A stretch of DNA of 37,671 nt from an uncultured Hungatella sp. (GTDB lineage: Bacteria; Bacillota; Clostridia; Lachnospirales; Lachnospiraceae), in contig CATLBO010000022.1 of assembly GCA_949879025.1 (NCBI GenBank), forward strand, positions 1 to 37,671, given 5' to 3'. How positions within the stretch are numbered: the stretch's first letter is position 1; each line of letters begins with the position of its first letter. The notes under the pieces were generated by a model. It had not been told where the DNA came from and searched no databases. It saw nothing but the letters and a program-made list of their open reading frames with translations. A program made the translations under genes and the position numbers. Positions 8,101-16,142 of the stretch are shown here, piece after piece.

Positions 8101-9590
8101 TCAATTCCACTCTGAGAACCCGGAAATATTGCTATCGGCGTGTTCAATCACTCGATCATACAATATAGGTAAATTAACCTTTTCACCATTGTATGTTTTG
8201 CAATACAGAGTAAAGAAAAGCAGATTTGACATTTCATAGCAAAAATATTCCAGTGGTGTAAATGGGATATTATAGTAATTCAGGAATTCTCTTACCGCTG
8301 AAATACTGTTATCCTCAAAACCTCTATGCAGCATGGTTACAATATCTCCCCGACCTTCCAGAAAGGAATCTGGTAAAATCAGCTTTTCATATTCTGGTCA
8401 ATAGGATAGAATCAATTTAACCATAGGGTTCTCTTTAATCTTATCTATGATAGTTTCCAAAATATCAATCAGATCTTCAAAACTGTAGTCAAGTCTTAAA
8501 TTTTTCATAATCTGCTCATGGATTGGATCATCAGAAAAATAGATGCCTGCCACTAATAACAGCTCTATTCGCTTCTCATAAAGTAGCTGCTTTTCTCTTT
8601 CAGAGATTGTTATCCTGTCCGGAAGCTTTATCAATATATCTATGTCACGGCTCTTACTTCCCAGTTTATAGTATTTTTTTAGTGCGTTCTCTCGCTCTTT
8701 CTGCTCTTTTTCGCTGTCATAAGAAAGTATATATTGTTCATTCCTCTCTGCCTCCAGCTTTTTGAGTTCCTCTCCAAAATTATCTATAAAGGTTGCAACA
8801 GCCAATCGAACCGTACTGCTCCATTAGATGGAATGATATAGAGTTTCAATATCCACATCCGGAAGGGTTGAGACAGCTTCTTCCAGTTTCCTTAAATAAT
8901 CTCTTTTGTCGCTTGGTATAACAGTTCGCTTATCTCATTAAGAAGATCTGTCTTCTTCGCATTAAGATATTCTGCCGCTCTTTGATCATGAATGAATAAG
9001 GAAAGTTCATCCGAAAATACAGTTCCAACATTGAAGTCACGGTTATAGCGTTCTCCAAGTTCATCTAGCATATAACTTGTGTGAGTTGCAAACCATTTCT
9101 GCTGAATCGTATGATTTCCAAAATAGTATAAACCAAGGTAAGGATATTTGTTTCTTATGAGATCGAGAACTGTTGTATCCGTAACGAGTTGCATATCTAT
9201 ATTCGCCTTTATTAAACATTCTACTGCATTTACATATTATTTCGTCGTGGATGTAATTGCTTTATTGCAAAAAAGATATACGAGATCAACAACTCCATCT
9301 TTACCTGTATAGTATTCCGCTATCTTCTCGGCAGAATGTTTTATCTGTTCATAATGCACATCCTGATCAAAAAATTTTGCCTGAAAACCATTCCAGCGCT
9401 TGTTCGTTTCATCATAAATAGGTTCTGTTTCCAATCCATGATTATTTGGATTAGTATGGAGATACATGAACTGCTTATTTCCAGATAGATTCTCATTGGC
9501 AAATAACTGATGACACAAGTCTTCGAACTTAAACCGAATTCTGCGTACATCATGATTATATGTAGCAAAACTTTCCCGATTTATTTGCAT
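8101..9590 (-). pseudogene. Degenerate nuclease-like (probable defence) gene, several stops and a frameshift
   Basis: A minus-strand gene of about 500 codons can be followed from an ATG at 9590 (GAGGGA upstream) through a TAA at 9237, a frame change near 8892, a TAA at 8824 and a TGA at 8398, to a TGA at 8101; a possible continuation runs to about 8030 in a third frame. The first 130 residues (FKFEDLCHQLF, then NPNNHGLETEP, then GFQAKFFDQ, then LVYLFCNKAI) resemble a PD-(D/E)XK-like nuclease domain with E and QxK in the expected order. Such a domain precedes NTPase or sensor modules in some anti-phage proteins. The next part (DLIRNKYPYLGLYYFGNHTI and later helical segments) is unassigned, and no Walker A motif is visible. 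All parts remain readable between lesions, so decay is recent or partly due to sequence error. Confidence 0.6.
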
Positions 9591-9819
9591 TTCAATTCCC
9601 TCATCCTTCATATAGTAAACCAATATCACTGTATCCCAAATTTTAGCCTATTCTGTTTACTGATATTAGCATATATTGTCCAATCTGCAATTATTGCACC
9701 TCAGCACCTCTGAGTTTTTAAGTTCTGCTGCCTAATACCAGAAATAAAAATTGGCTTCTAGAATCCTACTCCTACAAGCCAGCTGCTGCAACACCATATA
9801 CAATTATCGCTATTTTGTG

Positions 9820-10204
9820 CATACTGTTCCTATTTCCCCCATTTTACAAACGCTATGCACACAATACATTCTCAAAACCTTGCTCCATATTAGGAAATGA
9901 ATCCATCCAGCCAGGCGGGCTGTATTCCCCGGCATAAGGACGCTGGCAGAAGAAGTTGCGTCTACATCTACCATTTCCGGATGTTCCACCTCTGTATTTT
10001 CTGCCCATGTAAAATTCGCAATCAGAATGCGGCTTTCTGCTTCAGGCTCCTGGGCCTCAACTATTTCAAATGGGGGTCCCTGTCAGACTCTTTGGCAGAC
10101 CCACGGTTTTGGCTTACAAAAGGGGCAGCTTCCGCCATAGAATCACACCCATACAACGCAAAAGCCGTCACCGCCGCCATAATCCATAAACTTACTTTTT
10201 TCAT
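9820..10204 (-). pseudogene. Truncated, frameshifted lipoprotein flavodoxin
   Basis: From the ATG at 10204 (GAGGAGAAG upstream) the minus strand encodes a lipoprotein signal peptide (MKKVSLWIMAAVTAFALYGC, lipobox cysteine at 20). The frame then hits a TAG near codon 49. In the shifted frame the protein resumes: ESRILIANFTWAENTEV, then VDATSSASVLMPGNTARLAG. This is the start of a flavodoxin_4-type domain (a VAYF-like first strand with N at the FMN-phosphate loop). Homology ends abruptly after GWI at about 9905, so most of the domain is missing. It follows the related flavodoxin at 10311-11278 and looks like a decayed tandem copy. The segment 9600-9820 holds only the upstream region of the broken nuclease gene. 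Confidence 0.65.
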
Positions 10205-10310
10205 GTCTTTCTTCTCCTCATTTCCCTCTCATTCTCCTGCCTTTTTGTTTTCTCCCTGCTTTCGGTTTTTCCCTCCGGTTTTGCTATTTCTTCATCTGCC
10301 GGGTATCCTG

Positions 10311-11278
10311 TTACTCCGCCAGTTCAAAAGTAACATCCACCCGTCCCGGAAGCTGGTGAAACACCGACAAGTCTGAGGTTACGATTCCCATAGGGAATAC
10401 TTCCATGGTCAGGTTCGGACGGTCCGTCTGGGCATAAAAGATAGCTGCCGTATTGTTGGCCGGATTGCTGTTTCCCCTTCCTCCGTACCTGCGGCCCCGG
10501 AAGATGTCCGGGATAGTTTTTCCATAATTCCAAGACCCCTGATCCAGTCCTCAACCTGGCTGCCTGCGCCGGGAACATCCTCTGCTTCCACCGCAAAACC
10601 TTTTAGGGTTTCTGCCCCCGGGCACAATCCCGCTACCGTGGTGTAGCTGCGCCCCGCTCCATATCCGTCATGGGTACAGAAAGGAATCACTGTTTTCCCG
10701 GCCGTGTCTGCGGCCTGCAAAAAGGAATGAATGGCTCTGGGCACATCCGTTGCCCATACCGGATATCCTACAAAAACTACATCGTATCCTGACACATCCA
10801 CCGGAGCGCCTTTTAGGGCCGGAATCACGCCCTCATCAGTCTCCTGGTGTCCCTGGTCTACTACATCCTGGAACTCCACAGGGTAGGTTTCCTCGGTCTG
10901 GATCAGATAAAGGTCTCCTCCAGTCACATTCTGAATCATTTTCGCCATATATTCCGTGGTTCCGTACTGCCAGTTTCCGTCTGCCACAATACTGGCAGAA
11001 GTGCTGGCATCCACATCCTCCGGATAGTCTGTATTTCCCCAACGGGAGAAATAGGCAATCAATACCTGGCTTTTTGTTATTTCCTCTGCCCCCAAAGCCT
11101 CTGTCTGACTCCCCTCATTGGTCTCCTGAATGTTTCTCTGAACCTGCGTCTCGCTGCTGTCATCTGCCGTCATCTGTGCCGCGCCTTCGGATACTGTCTC
11201 TGCCTGAGTTATCGTACTGCAGCCTGCAGCCATAGCAAGTATTCCTGCGGCAGCCATAACAAATAATTCTTTTCTCAT
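10311..11278 (-). pseudogene. Lipoprotein flavodoxin with frameshifted C-terminal extension
   Basis: An exported flavodoxin. The signal peptide ends in the lipobox AMAAGC, followed by a Ser/Thr/Glu-rich linker. The flavodoxin domain has VLIAYFSRWGNT, the DVVFVGYPVWATDVPRA strand-loop and VIPFCTHDGYGAG. It would transfer electrons outside the membrane, anchored by lipid. The reading frame leaves the conserved course after the linker GAAGTEEG at about 10490, in a GGAAGGGGAAAC tract. In the -1 frame the protein continues as NPANNTAAIFYAQTDRP and ends with VDVTFELAE at the TAA at 10311. Without correction the product ends about 25 residues later at 10409 with unrelated sequence. It sits 10 bases after the MerR-like gene, so it is part of that operon. 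The frameshift may be real or a homopolymer error. Confidence 0.7.
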
Positions 11279-11288
11279 CTCTTTGTCC

Positions 11289-11627
11289 TCACTTTCCGAT
11301 CTTGTTTTTCTCTCTTATCTTGTAAATCACATAGTCCAGCCGGTCTAAAGACTGCTGTTTCCCATGAATCTCATCCAGCATTTGAAACCGCCACTTTTTC
11401 AACAGTCTTAACTGGTTCTCCTCTGTCCGGCTTCCTTCCATCAGCTCTTTCATCTGCCGCAGTTCTCCGACTCCAAGTCCCAGTCTGGCCAGGTCGTCAA
11501 GAAGCTGAAGCTGTTCCAGCTCCTCATCACTCCGAAGCTCCTCCGGATTCAAAAGCCCCTGGCTTTCATACCACTCCAGTTCTTTCACTTCTATATGGAT
11601 TCGGGTTCCTAATTCCTCCAGCGTCAA
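11289..11627 (-). CDS. MerR-like transcriptional regulator (small)
   Basis: A 112-residue regulator. The N-terminal part (ELGTRIHIEVKELEWYESQG) is a degenerate MerR helix-turn-helix; the C-terminal half is a coiled-coil helix ending LLKKWRFQMLDEIHGKQQSL. I place the start at the TTG at 11627: GGAGGG lies 6 bases before it, and the resulting MTLEEL start aligns with the MTAEEI start of its paralogue at 19992. The upstream ATGs at 11690 and 11633 lack a properly spaced ribosome site. It follows the LysR gene at 11821 and precedes the flavodoxin by 10 bases. With its own LysR-type promoter (11708-11776) it probably forms a LysR-controlled MerR-flavodoxin unit. Confidence 0.75.
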   Translation of the reverse strand: MTLEELGTRIHIEVKELEWYESQGLLNPEELRSDEELEQLQLLDDLARLGLGVGELRQMKELMEGSRTEENQLRLLKKWRFQMLDEIHGKQQSLDRLDYVIYKIREKNKIGK

Positions 11628-11707
11628 CTGCATCCCTCCATTCTTTTTTGCAAACATTAAGGTTAAAAAAATGAGTGTAAAAAGAATCATCTTCTCTTTA
11701 CACTCTC

Positions 11708-11776
11708 ATTATAATCGCTGGGATTTTCTATGTCTAATACCTATATTATATGTGTAGACCATGCTTTTTAGGTATG
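11708..11776 (-). promoter_or_regulatory. MerR/flavodoxin promoter with LysR-type operator at about -67
   Basis: On the minus strand TTAGAC (11737-11732), 18 bases, TATAAT (11713-11708). Exactly 22 bases upstream of the -35 lies CATACCTAAAAAGCATG (minus strand, 11776-11760), differing by one base from the palindrome in front of the MATE gene. The site lies between the stop of the LysR gene (11821) and the MerR start. Confidence 0.75.
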
Positions 11777-11820
11777 TTTTTCTTAATCTTCTACTCCTCT
11801 GCTCTTTGACTTCTCCTGTT

Positions 11821-12702
11821 TCATGCTAAAAAACATTTTATATGCTCAATAAACATTTCAGTAGCCCGGCTGAATGGCTGCTGCCGTTTCCATGCCAGCA
11901 CCGTAGTAGCGGAAAGCTCCGGGTACAGAGGCTTAAAACAGATCTTCTCCTTATCCCAAAGGGAATCCACAAGTCCCCTGACCACCATCGCATAGCCAAG
12001 CCCTTCCTGTACCATAACCGCCCCATTGGTTGGCAGGTTACTCTTAAAAAGGATATTCAGGTCTTTAAAATATTCACCAAACCAATTGCTGACCTCATTC
12101 TGCACATGGGAACGCCTGGCCATAATAACCGGAAGCCTGGCCAGGTCTTTGGCTGTCACAAACTCCTTCCCGGCAAGAGGGTCGTCCGGCCGCATCAGCA
12201 CTCCCCAGTGTTCCCGGATTTCCAGCCGGATATAATCATATTTATCCATGTCAATGGGCTCTAACAGCAGTCCGACATCAATCAGGCCGGATTCCATCCG
12301 TTCCTTCACCTGGTCTGCCGTTGCCGTAAACAGGTCATAGGTTACCCTGGTATGTTTCTTGCTGAACGATTTGAACAGTTCCGAAAGAATACGGACAGCC
12401 GCCAGTTCTCCGCAGCCTACAGAGATACACCCCTCCACCATCTCTTCCTGAAAAGCCAGTTCCTTTTCCGTCTTATTAAGCAATTCCAGGATTTCTTCTG
12501 CTCTCCGCCGCAGGAGCATTCCCTCATTGGTCAGGGTGATCTTTCTGGTTCCCCGGTGAAACAAACGAATCCCCAGACTTTCCTCCAGCTGAACCAGCTG
12601 CCGGCTTAAAGTAGGTTGTGTGATATGCAGCACCTCTGCCGCCCTGGTAATGCTTTCCTCCCGAACTACAGTCAGGAAATAGCGCAAAACACGAATGTCC
12701 AT
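11821..12702 (-). CDS. LysR-family transcriptional regulator (paralogue of the 19989 gene)
   Basis: A 293-residue LysR regulator. The N-terminus (VLRYFLTVVREESITRAAEV, then LHITQPTLSRQLVQLEESLG) is a textbook LysR helix-turn-helix; an effector-binding domain follows, with the DVGLLLEPIDM and PLAGKEFVTAKDL stretches. It is clearly paralogous to the LysR at 19989-20876 along its whole length (same VQNEVSNWFGEYF / VQHELSNWFGDLF segment). GGGAGG precedes the ATG. Each of the two LysR genes is followed by a small MerR-like gene, so the unit was duplicated. This copy most likely binds the T-N11-A palindrome in front of the MerR gene. Confidence 0.9.
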   Translation of the reverse strand: MDIRVLRYFLTVVREESITRAAEVLHITQPTLSRQLVQLEESLGIRLFHRGTRKITLTNEGMLLRRRAEEILELLNKTEKELAFQEEMVEGCISVGCGELAAVRILSELFKSFSKKHTRVTYDLFTATADQVKERMESGLIDVGLLLEPIDMDKYDYIRLEIREHWGVLMRPDDPLAGKEFVTAKDLARLPVIMARRSHVQNEVSNWFGEYFKDLNILFKSNLPTNGAVMVQEGLGYAMVVRGLVDSLWDKEKICFKPLYPELSATTVLAWKRQQPFSRATEMFIEHIKCFLA

Positions 12703-12792
12703 TGGAACCTCCCATTATCTGTCTTTCTGCCATAAGTCCGTAGCGCCGCAGCCATCATAAATGCAGGTATGTACGTCCCCTCTACAAAATTG

Positions 12793-12821
12793 ATTATATC
12801 TCCATTGCCTTTTGAATGCAA
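12793..12821 (-). promoter_or_regulatory. Promoter of the LysR gene
   Basis: TTGCAT (12821-12816) and TATAAT (12798-12793) on the minus strand with a 17-base spacer, about 90 bases before the LysR start. The spacing is the standard 17, unlike the 18-base class of putatively LysR-controlled promoters in this window. Confidence 0.6.
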
Positions 12822-12863
12822 CTTAAAGCGTTCAAACTGCGGGGATAATTCCTCCTATTATAA

Positions 12864-13526
12864 CTATTTTTTAGTTTTGTAACGAATGAAAACCGCGCCG
12901 GAATCATAGGTCCTGGCCTCAATAAGTTTTAAGGGCGTGGGAATGTTCCGGTCATTGTCCTCTCTGTGAAAAACAGGCGGAAACGAAGCTCTGCCATCAA
13001 TCCCGGCTCCTATCAAAACAATAATCTCGTCAAGCAAACCCGCGTCAAGAAATGCCGTATTAATTGCGGGTCCCCCGACAATCCCCAATCTCTCAATGCC
13101 GAAAGATTCCCTTAACGCCTCAGAGGCGGCAGCCAAATCGATTCCGGTATCTCCGGCCACAATATACGATATGTTCTTCTCATCCAAATAGCTTACATAT
13201 TCCGGACTCACCTGTTTTGATGTAATCACAATATGGGGTTTCTCATATTAGCTGTCATGTTTCCAGAGCAGCGTGCCCTTAGTATCCACAACAATGGTGT
13301 ATCCGTTACTGCTGTCTGTTTTCTTAGAAACCGTTTCTCTTCCAAAAGGAACCTTATCTTTTGGTTCAAACTCTCCGGATTCCGACAACTCCAGCCGGGC
13401 AGTTGTCTTTCCGCTGACTGCCGACTGCATGCCCAGTTCCTCACGCAAAGGGTAATAATCCTCCACACCTGCAAGCTGCCCCGCCATATTGCAGTCAATT
13501 TTTGCTTCAGTTCTTCCCGAATCCAC
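12864..13526 (-). pseudogene. Dihydrofolate-reductase-family (RibD C-terminal-like) protein, interrupted by one in-frame TAA
   Basis: The frame from a GTG at 13526 encodes IDCNMAGQLAGVEDYYPL, then EPKDKVPFGRE, then GYTIVVDTKGTLLWKHDS, then a TAA (13250-13248). It continues in the same frame with KPHIVITSKQVSPEYVSYLD, GIERLGIVGGPAINTAFLD and LIGAGIDGRASFPPVF to 12864. Joined, the 220 codons match RibD C-terminal/dihydrofolate-reductase-fold NADPH reductases, with the GGG/S-like cofactor loop as GIVGGPAIN. The extreme N-terminus (normally a short MTSLDG motif) also looks altered. Family members reduce pyrimidine or pterin-like compounds; the substrate here is unknown. The single TAA is either a true nonsense mutation or a base error. 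Confidence 0.8.
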
Positions 13527-13632
13527 GAATATCTTTCCCCTCCAACAGCGATTATATTAACCACTGCCTCTGTCCGTATATTACTCTTGCAGGCCGATAA
13601 AAATAATAACTCTTTTTTCCGCTCTCCTCTTT

Positions 13633-14394
13633 TTATTCTGCCGTTATATCTAATCCCAGTCCATTGATCCACTCCGCCATCTCTTCTCTGGTAGTGTTTC
13701 CCTCTAAACGGGCTCCGTCCAGCCAGACAGCTGTATCCGAACACAGAGCATGGAGATTGGAAGCGCTGGAACCTATGCCGCTGCTTCCGGAGGTACAGAA
13801 GGGGATAATGGTCTTCCCGGAAAAATCATAAGTCTCCATAAACGTGCAGATAATCTTCGGAGCCTGGCCCCACCAGATGGGATAACCCAAAAATACAATC
13901 TCATATTCCTCCATCCCTTCCACGCTGCCGGAAATCTCCGGACGGGAATCCGGGTTGTTCTGCTCTTCATTGGCCCGGCAGTCGGAATTGCTGTAATTTA
14001 AATCTTCCTCCGTATAGGGAGTTTCCGGCACGATCTCATAGATATCCGCCCCCAGGGCGTCTGCCGCATACTCCGCCAGCGGTCTTGTGGTGTTGGTGCA
14101 GGAGAAATATGCGACTAAAACTTTGGCTTCCCCATTTTCTCCCGTTCTTTCTCCAGCGTCCTGCCTTTCCCCGGCGCCTTCTTCCTGGCCATTCTCCACT
14201 CCTGCCCTCGTTGTCTCCCGGCTTTCTTCCTGCTCTTCGTCCTTCTCTGTTTCCTCAGCCCTTTCCTCTTGGCCGGTTTCGGCCTCTGTTTCCACCGCCC
14301 GGGAAGTGGGCGCCGGACCATTGGCATTGCCGCTGCAGGCCCCCAGAACACATACGCTTAATACAGAAAGTAAAATCCCTGTTATTTTCTTCAT
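13633..14394 (-). CDS. Lipoprotein flavodoxin
   Basis: A 253-residue exported flavodoxin. The signal peptide MKKITGILLSVLSVCVLGAC ends at a lipobox cysteine, followed by an acidic, Glu/Arg-rich linker of about 70 residues. The flavodoxin domain has VLVAYFSCTNTTRPLAEY (FMN-phosphate loop), IVFLGYPIWWGQAPKI and TIIPFCTSGSSGIG. The FMN-binding Trp residues of the YPIWW motif are present. It would carry electrons at the outer face of the membrane. The ATG at 14394 is preferred over one at 14418 because AGGAG lies 9 bases before it. It is downstream of a cupin scrap and upstream of the broken reductase gene. Confidence 0.88.
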   Translation of the reverse strand: MKKITGILLSVLSVCVLGACSGNANGPAPTSRAVETEAETGQEERAEETEKDEEQEESRETTRAGVENGQEEGAGERQDAGERTGENGEAKVLVAYFSCTNTTRPLAEYAADALGADIYEIVPETPYTEEDLNYSNSDCRANEEQNNPDSRPEISGSVEGMEEYEIVFLGYPIWWGQAPKIICTFMETYDFSGKTIIPFCTSGSSGIGSSASNLHALCSDTAVWLDGARLEGNTTREEMAEWINGLGLDITAE

Positions 14395-14499
14395 CAATCC
14401 ATTCTCCTTCTTTCTCATAGCAAATAGTTTCTTACTTTATGGCTCTTCTTTTTCCTTACTCTTCCGTTTCCCGCTAAACCACAGCCATCCCCATAACTC

Positions 14500-14590
14500 A
14501 TAATTCTTGCCCCGTCATCTAAACATACCTTGGCCGCCTCCTTTATCTGCATGATGAATATGCCAGTTATTACGGTAGAGAAAACCTTAT
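14500..14590 (-). pseudogene. Scrap of a CMD-cupin gene
   Basis: On the minus strand 14576-14525 reads RNNWHIHHADKGGGQ, the same metal-binding cupin motif as RNNWHIHHASSGGGQ in the intact CMD-cupin gene 1 kb away (about 15600-15660); the DNA is also clearly similar. Stops and frame changes flank it on both sides. It is the leftover of a second copy of the CMD-cupin gene, lost from in front of the flavodoxin at 13633. The stretch 14590-14720 contains one further short open stretch that I cannot assign. Confidence 0.6.
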
Positions 14591-14720
14591 TTCTTTCTGT
14601 CCCTCTAATGTATCAAACACTGCCGTAATATTCCGCCGTATTCCACTGCAGAAATCGTCAGCGGAAAAGCCGTTTTCTCCTTCTCTTCCAAATAGGGGCT
14701 GCCGGTTCCATAGCTGTTAT

Positions 14721-14772
14721 AAAAGGGCCTGCCCCTTACGCCGTCTTTCTCCATCAGACTGGGAACAGGCCC
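14721..14772 (-). terminator. Terminator at the end of the PTS-to-flavodoxin operon
   Basis: On the minus strand GGGCCTG (14772-14766) pairs with CAGGCCC (14731-14725), with further pairing inside (TTCCC/GGGG region), followed by TTTT. It lies 30 bases after the flavodoxin stop at 14802 and would end the long minus-strand operon. Confidence 0.6.
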
Positions 14773-14801
14773 ATTTGCTTATCTTTGCTAAATGTATTTG
14801 T

Positions 14802-15332
14802 CTATGGGAGCAGACCAATACTATTCAGCCAGCTTCGCACCGTATCCGCACCAGCTCCGGTCAAATCCCTTCCGCTAAGGATGGAGGCCCCGGCACAGTA
14901 CCGGTTAATATTGGTCATACTTCCCCGGATTCCGCTTCCGCCGCTGGTGCAGAAAGGAATGACGGTTTTTCCGGCAAAGTCATGGGCGCTCAAAAAGGTA
15001 TTCACCACCGGAGGCGTTGTATCCCACCAGATGGGATATCCGATAAACACCACATTATAATTCTCAAAGTTTTCCACATCTCCTGTCATAGCAGGCAAAG
15101 TCCCCGCACTGATCTCTCTCTGGGCCCTTTGTGTGGTGGCAGAATAGCTGCTGGGATAATCCTCAGCCGGGTAAATCTCAAATAGGGTTCCGCCCATCTG
15201 CTGATGGATCAGGTTTGCTGCGCCTTCCGTTGTATTGGTATGGGAGAAATAAACTACTAAAACATTTCTGTCTGCCACTGTATCCGTCACGGGCAAAGCT
15301 CCATTCCTAGTCTGTACCACTCCGTTTTCCAC
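14802..15332 (-). CDS. Flavodoxin without signal peptide
   Basis: A 176-residue flavodoxin domain: VLVVYFSHTNTTEGAANLIH (FMN loop), VVFIGYPIWWDTTPPVVNTF and VIPFCTSGGSGIRGSM, ending VRSWLNSIGL. Unlike its two lipoprotein relatives it has no signal peptide. It probably starts at the GTG at 15332, with GGAG about 12 bases upstream; no ATG exists in this frame downstream of the preceding stop. The reading frame is open upstream to the stop of the CMD-cupin gene (42 bases away), so it could also be translated by coupling. It may be a cytoplasmic member, or a lipoprotein gene that has lost its signal sequence. It is the last gene of the operon. Confidence 0.78.
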   Translation of the reverse strand: MENGVVQTRNGALPVTDTVADRNVLVVYFSHTNTTEGAANLIHQQMGGTLFEIYPAEDYPSSYSATTQRAQREISAGTLPAMTGDVENFENYNVVFIGYPIWWDTTPPVVNTFLSAHDFAGKTVIPFCTSGGSGIRGSMTNINRYCAGASILSGRDLTGAGADTVRSWLNSIGLLP

Positions 15333-15374
15333 CCAGGCACCGTCTCCATTGACATCATAGCCCTCTGTCTTTTT

Positions 15375-16127
15375 TTATTTCAAACAGCCATAGTAAGCGT
15401 CATCCACTGCCTCCAGCCATTCATTGGAAGCCTCTGCGCCGGGAACTTCAACTGCCAGATGAGAAAACCAACTGTCCGGTGCGGCGCCATGCCAGTGCTT
15501 CACGCCTGCCGGAATGTTGACCACATCCCCCGGATGAAGCTCCCGCACTTCCTTTTCCCATTCCTGATAATATCCGCATCCGCCTACGCATATAAGAATC
15601 TGCCCGCCTCCTGACGATGCGTGATGGATATGCCAGTTATTGCGGCATCCCGGCTCAAAGGTGACATTGAATATCCCCACCTGCTCTGCGCACAGCGGCG
15701 CCAGGTAGCTTTGGCCCGTGAAATACCTGGCCAAATTGTCATTAGGATTTCCCACCGGAAACAACATGCGGTTCGCATGGGCTTCTTTCTCGTTTTCTGC
15801 CGGGGTATCCTCCGTCCAGACCTCCTTTGCCATCCGGAACGCGGCCCACGCTTTCGGCCATCCTGCATAAAAGGCTCCGTGGGTCAAAATTTCCGCAATT
15901 TCTTCTTTTGTGATCCCATTATTTTTTGCCCTCACCAGATGATATTGAAACGAAGAGTCAACCAGCCCCTGAGCCATTAAAGATACCACCGTCACAAGGG
16001 ATCTGTCTCTTAAAGAAAGTTTTTCCTCTCTGCTCCATACCTCTCCGAACAGCACGTCATCATTTAACTGGGCAAATTTAGGAGCAAACCCTCCAAGCTG
16101 ATCCCTTCCCGCTGTCTGTTTTACCAT
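15375..16127 (-). CDS. Carboxymuconolactone decarboxylase-cupin fusion protein
   Basis: A 250-residue two-domain protein. Residues 15-110 form a carboxymuconolactone decarboxylase/AhpD-like helical domain (RDRSLVTVVSLMAQGL, then GITKEEIAEILTHGAFYAGW). Residues 135-240 form a cupin barrel with metal ligands in NNWHIHHASSGGGQ and GVKHWHG. Such fusions are common beside flavodoxin and AKR genes in gut Clostridia, but their reaction has not been settled; possibilities are decarboxylation or isomerisation of a small organic acid, or peroxide-type chemistry. AGGAGGAGAAAAAA precedes the ATG. It begins 15 bases after the AKR stop, so the genes are co-transcribed. A decayed second copy lies at 14500-14590. 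Confidence 0.88.
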   Translation of the reverse strand: MVKQTAGRDQLGGFAPKFAQLNDDVLFGEVWSREEKLSLRDRSLVTVVSLMAQGLVDSSFQYHLVRAKNNGITKEEIAEILTHGAFYAGWPKAWAAFRMAKEVWTEDTPAENEKEAHANRMLFPVGNPNDNLARYFTGQSYLAPLCAEQVGIFNVTFEPGCRNNWHIHHASSGGGQILICVGGCGYYQEWEKEVRELHPGDVVNIPAGVKHWHGAAPDSWFSHLAVEVPGAEASNEWLEAVDDAYYGCLK

Positions 16128-16142
16128 TTTTTTCTCCTCCTG

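Noticed and set aside
8398-8805. Three separate small hypothetical genes between 8101 and 9629
   Set aside because: The open frames follow one another mostly in the same frame, separated by single stops, and lack ribosome sites; one decayed gene explains them better.
9897-10376. A 159-codon plus-strand open frame
   Set aside because: Antisense to two flavodoxin pseudogene parts with a recognisable signal peptide and FMN loop; no ribosome site.
13226-13744. A 172-codon minus-strand open frame
   Set aside because: It is the wrong frame over the broken dihydrofolate-reductase-family gene and the flavodoxin end; the other frame shows conserved motifs.
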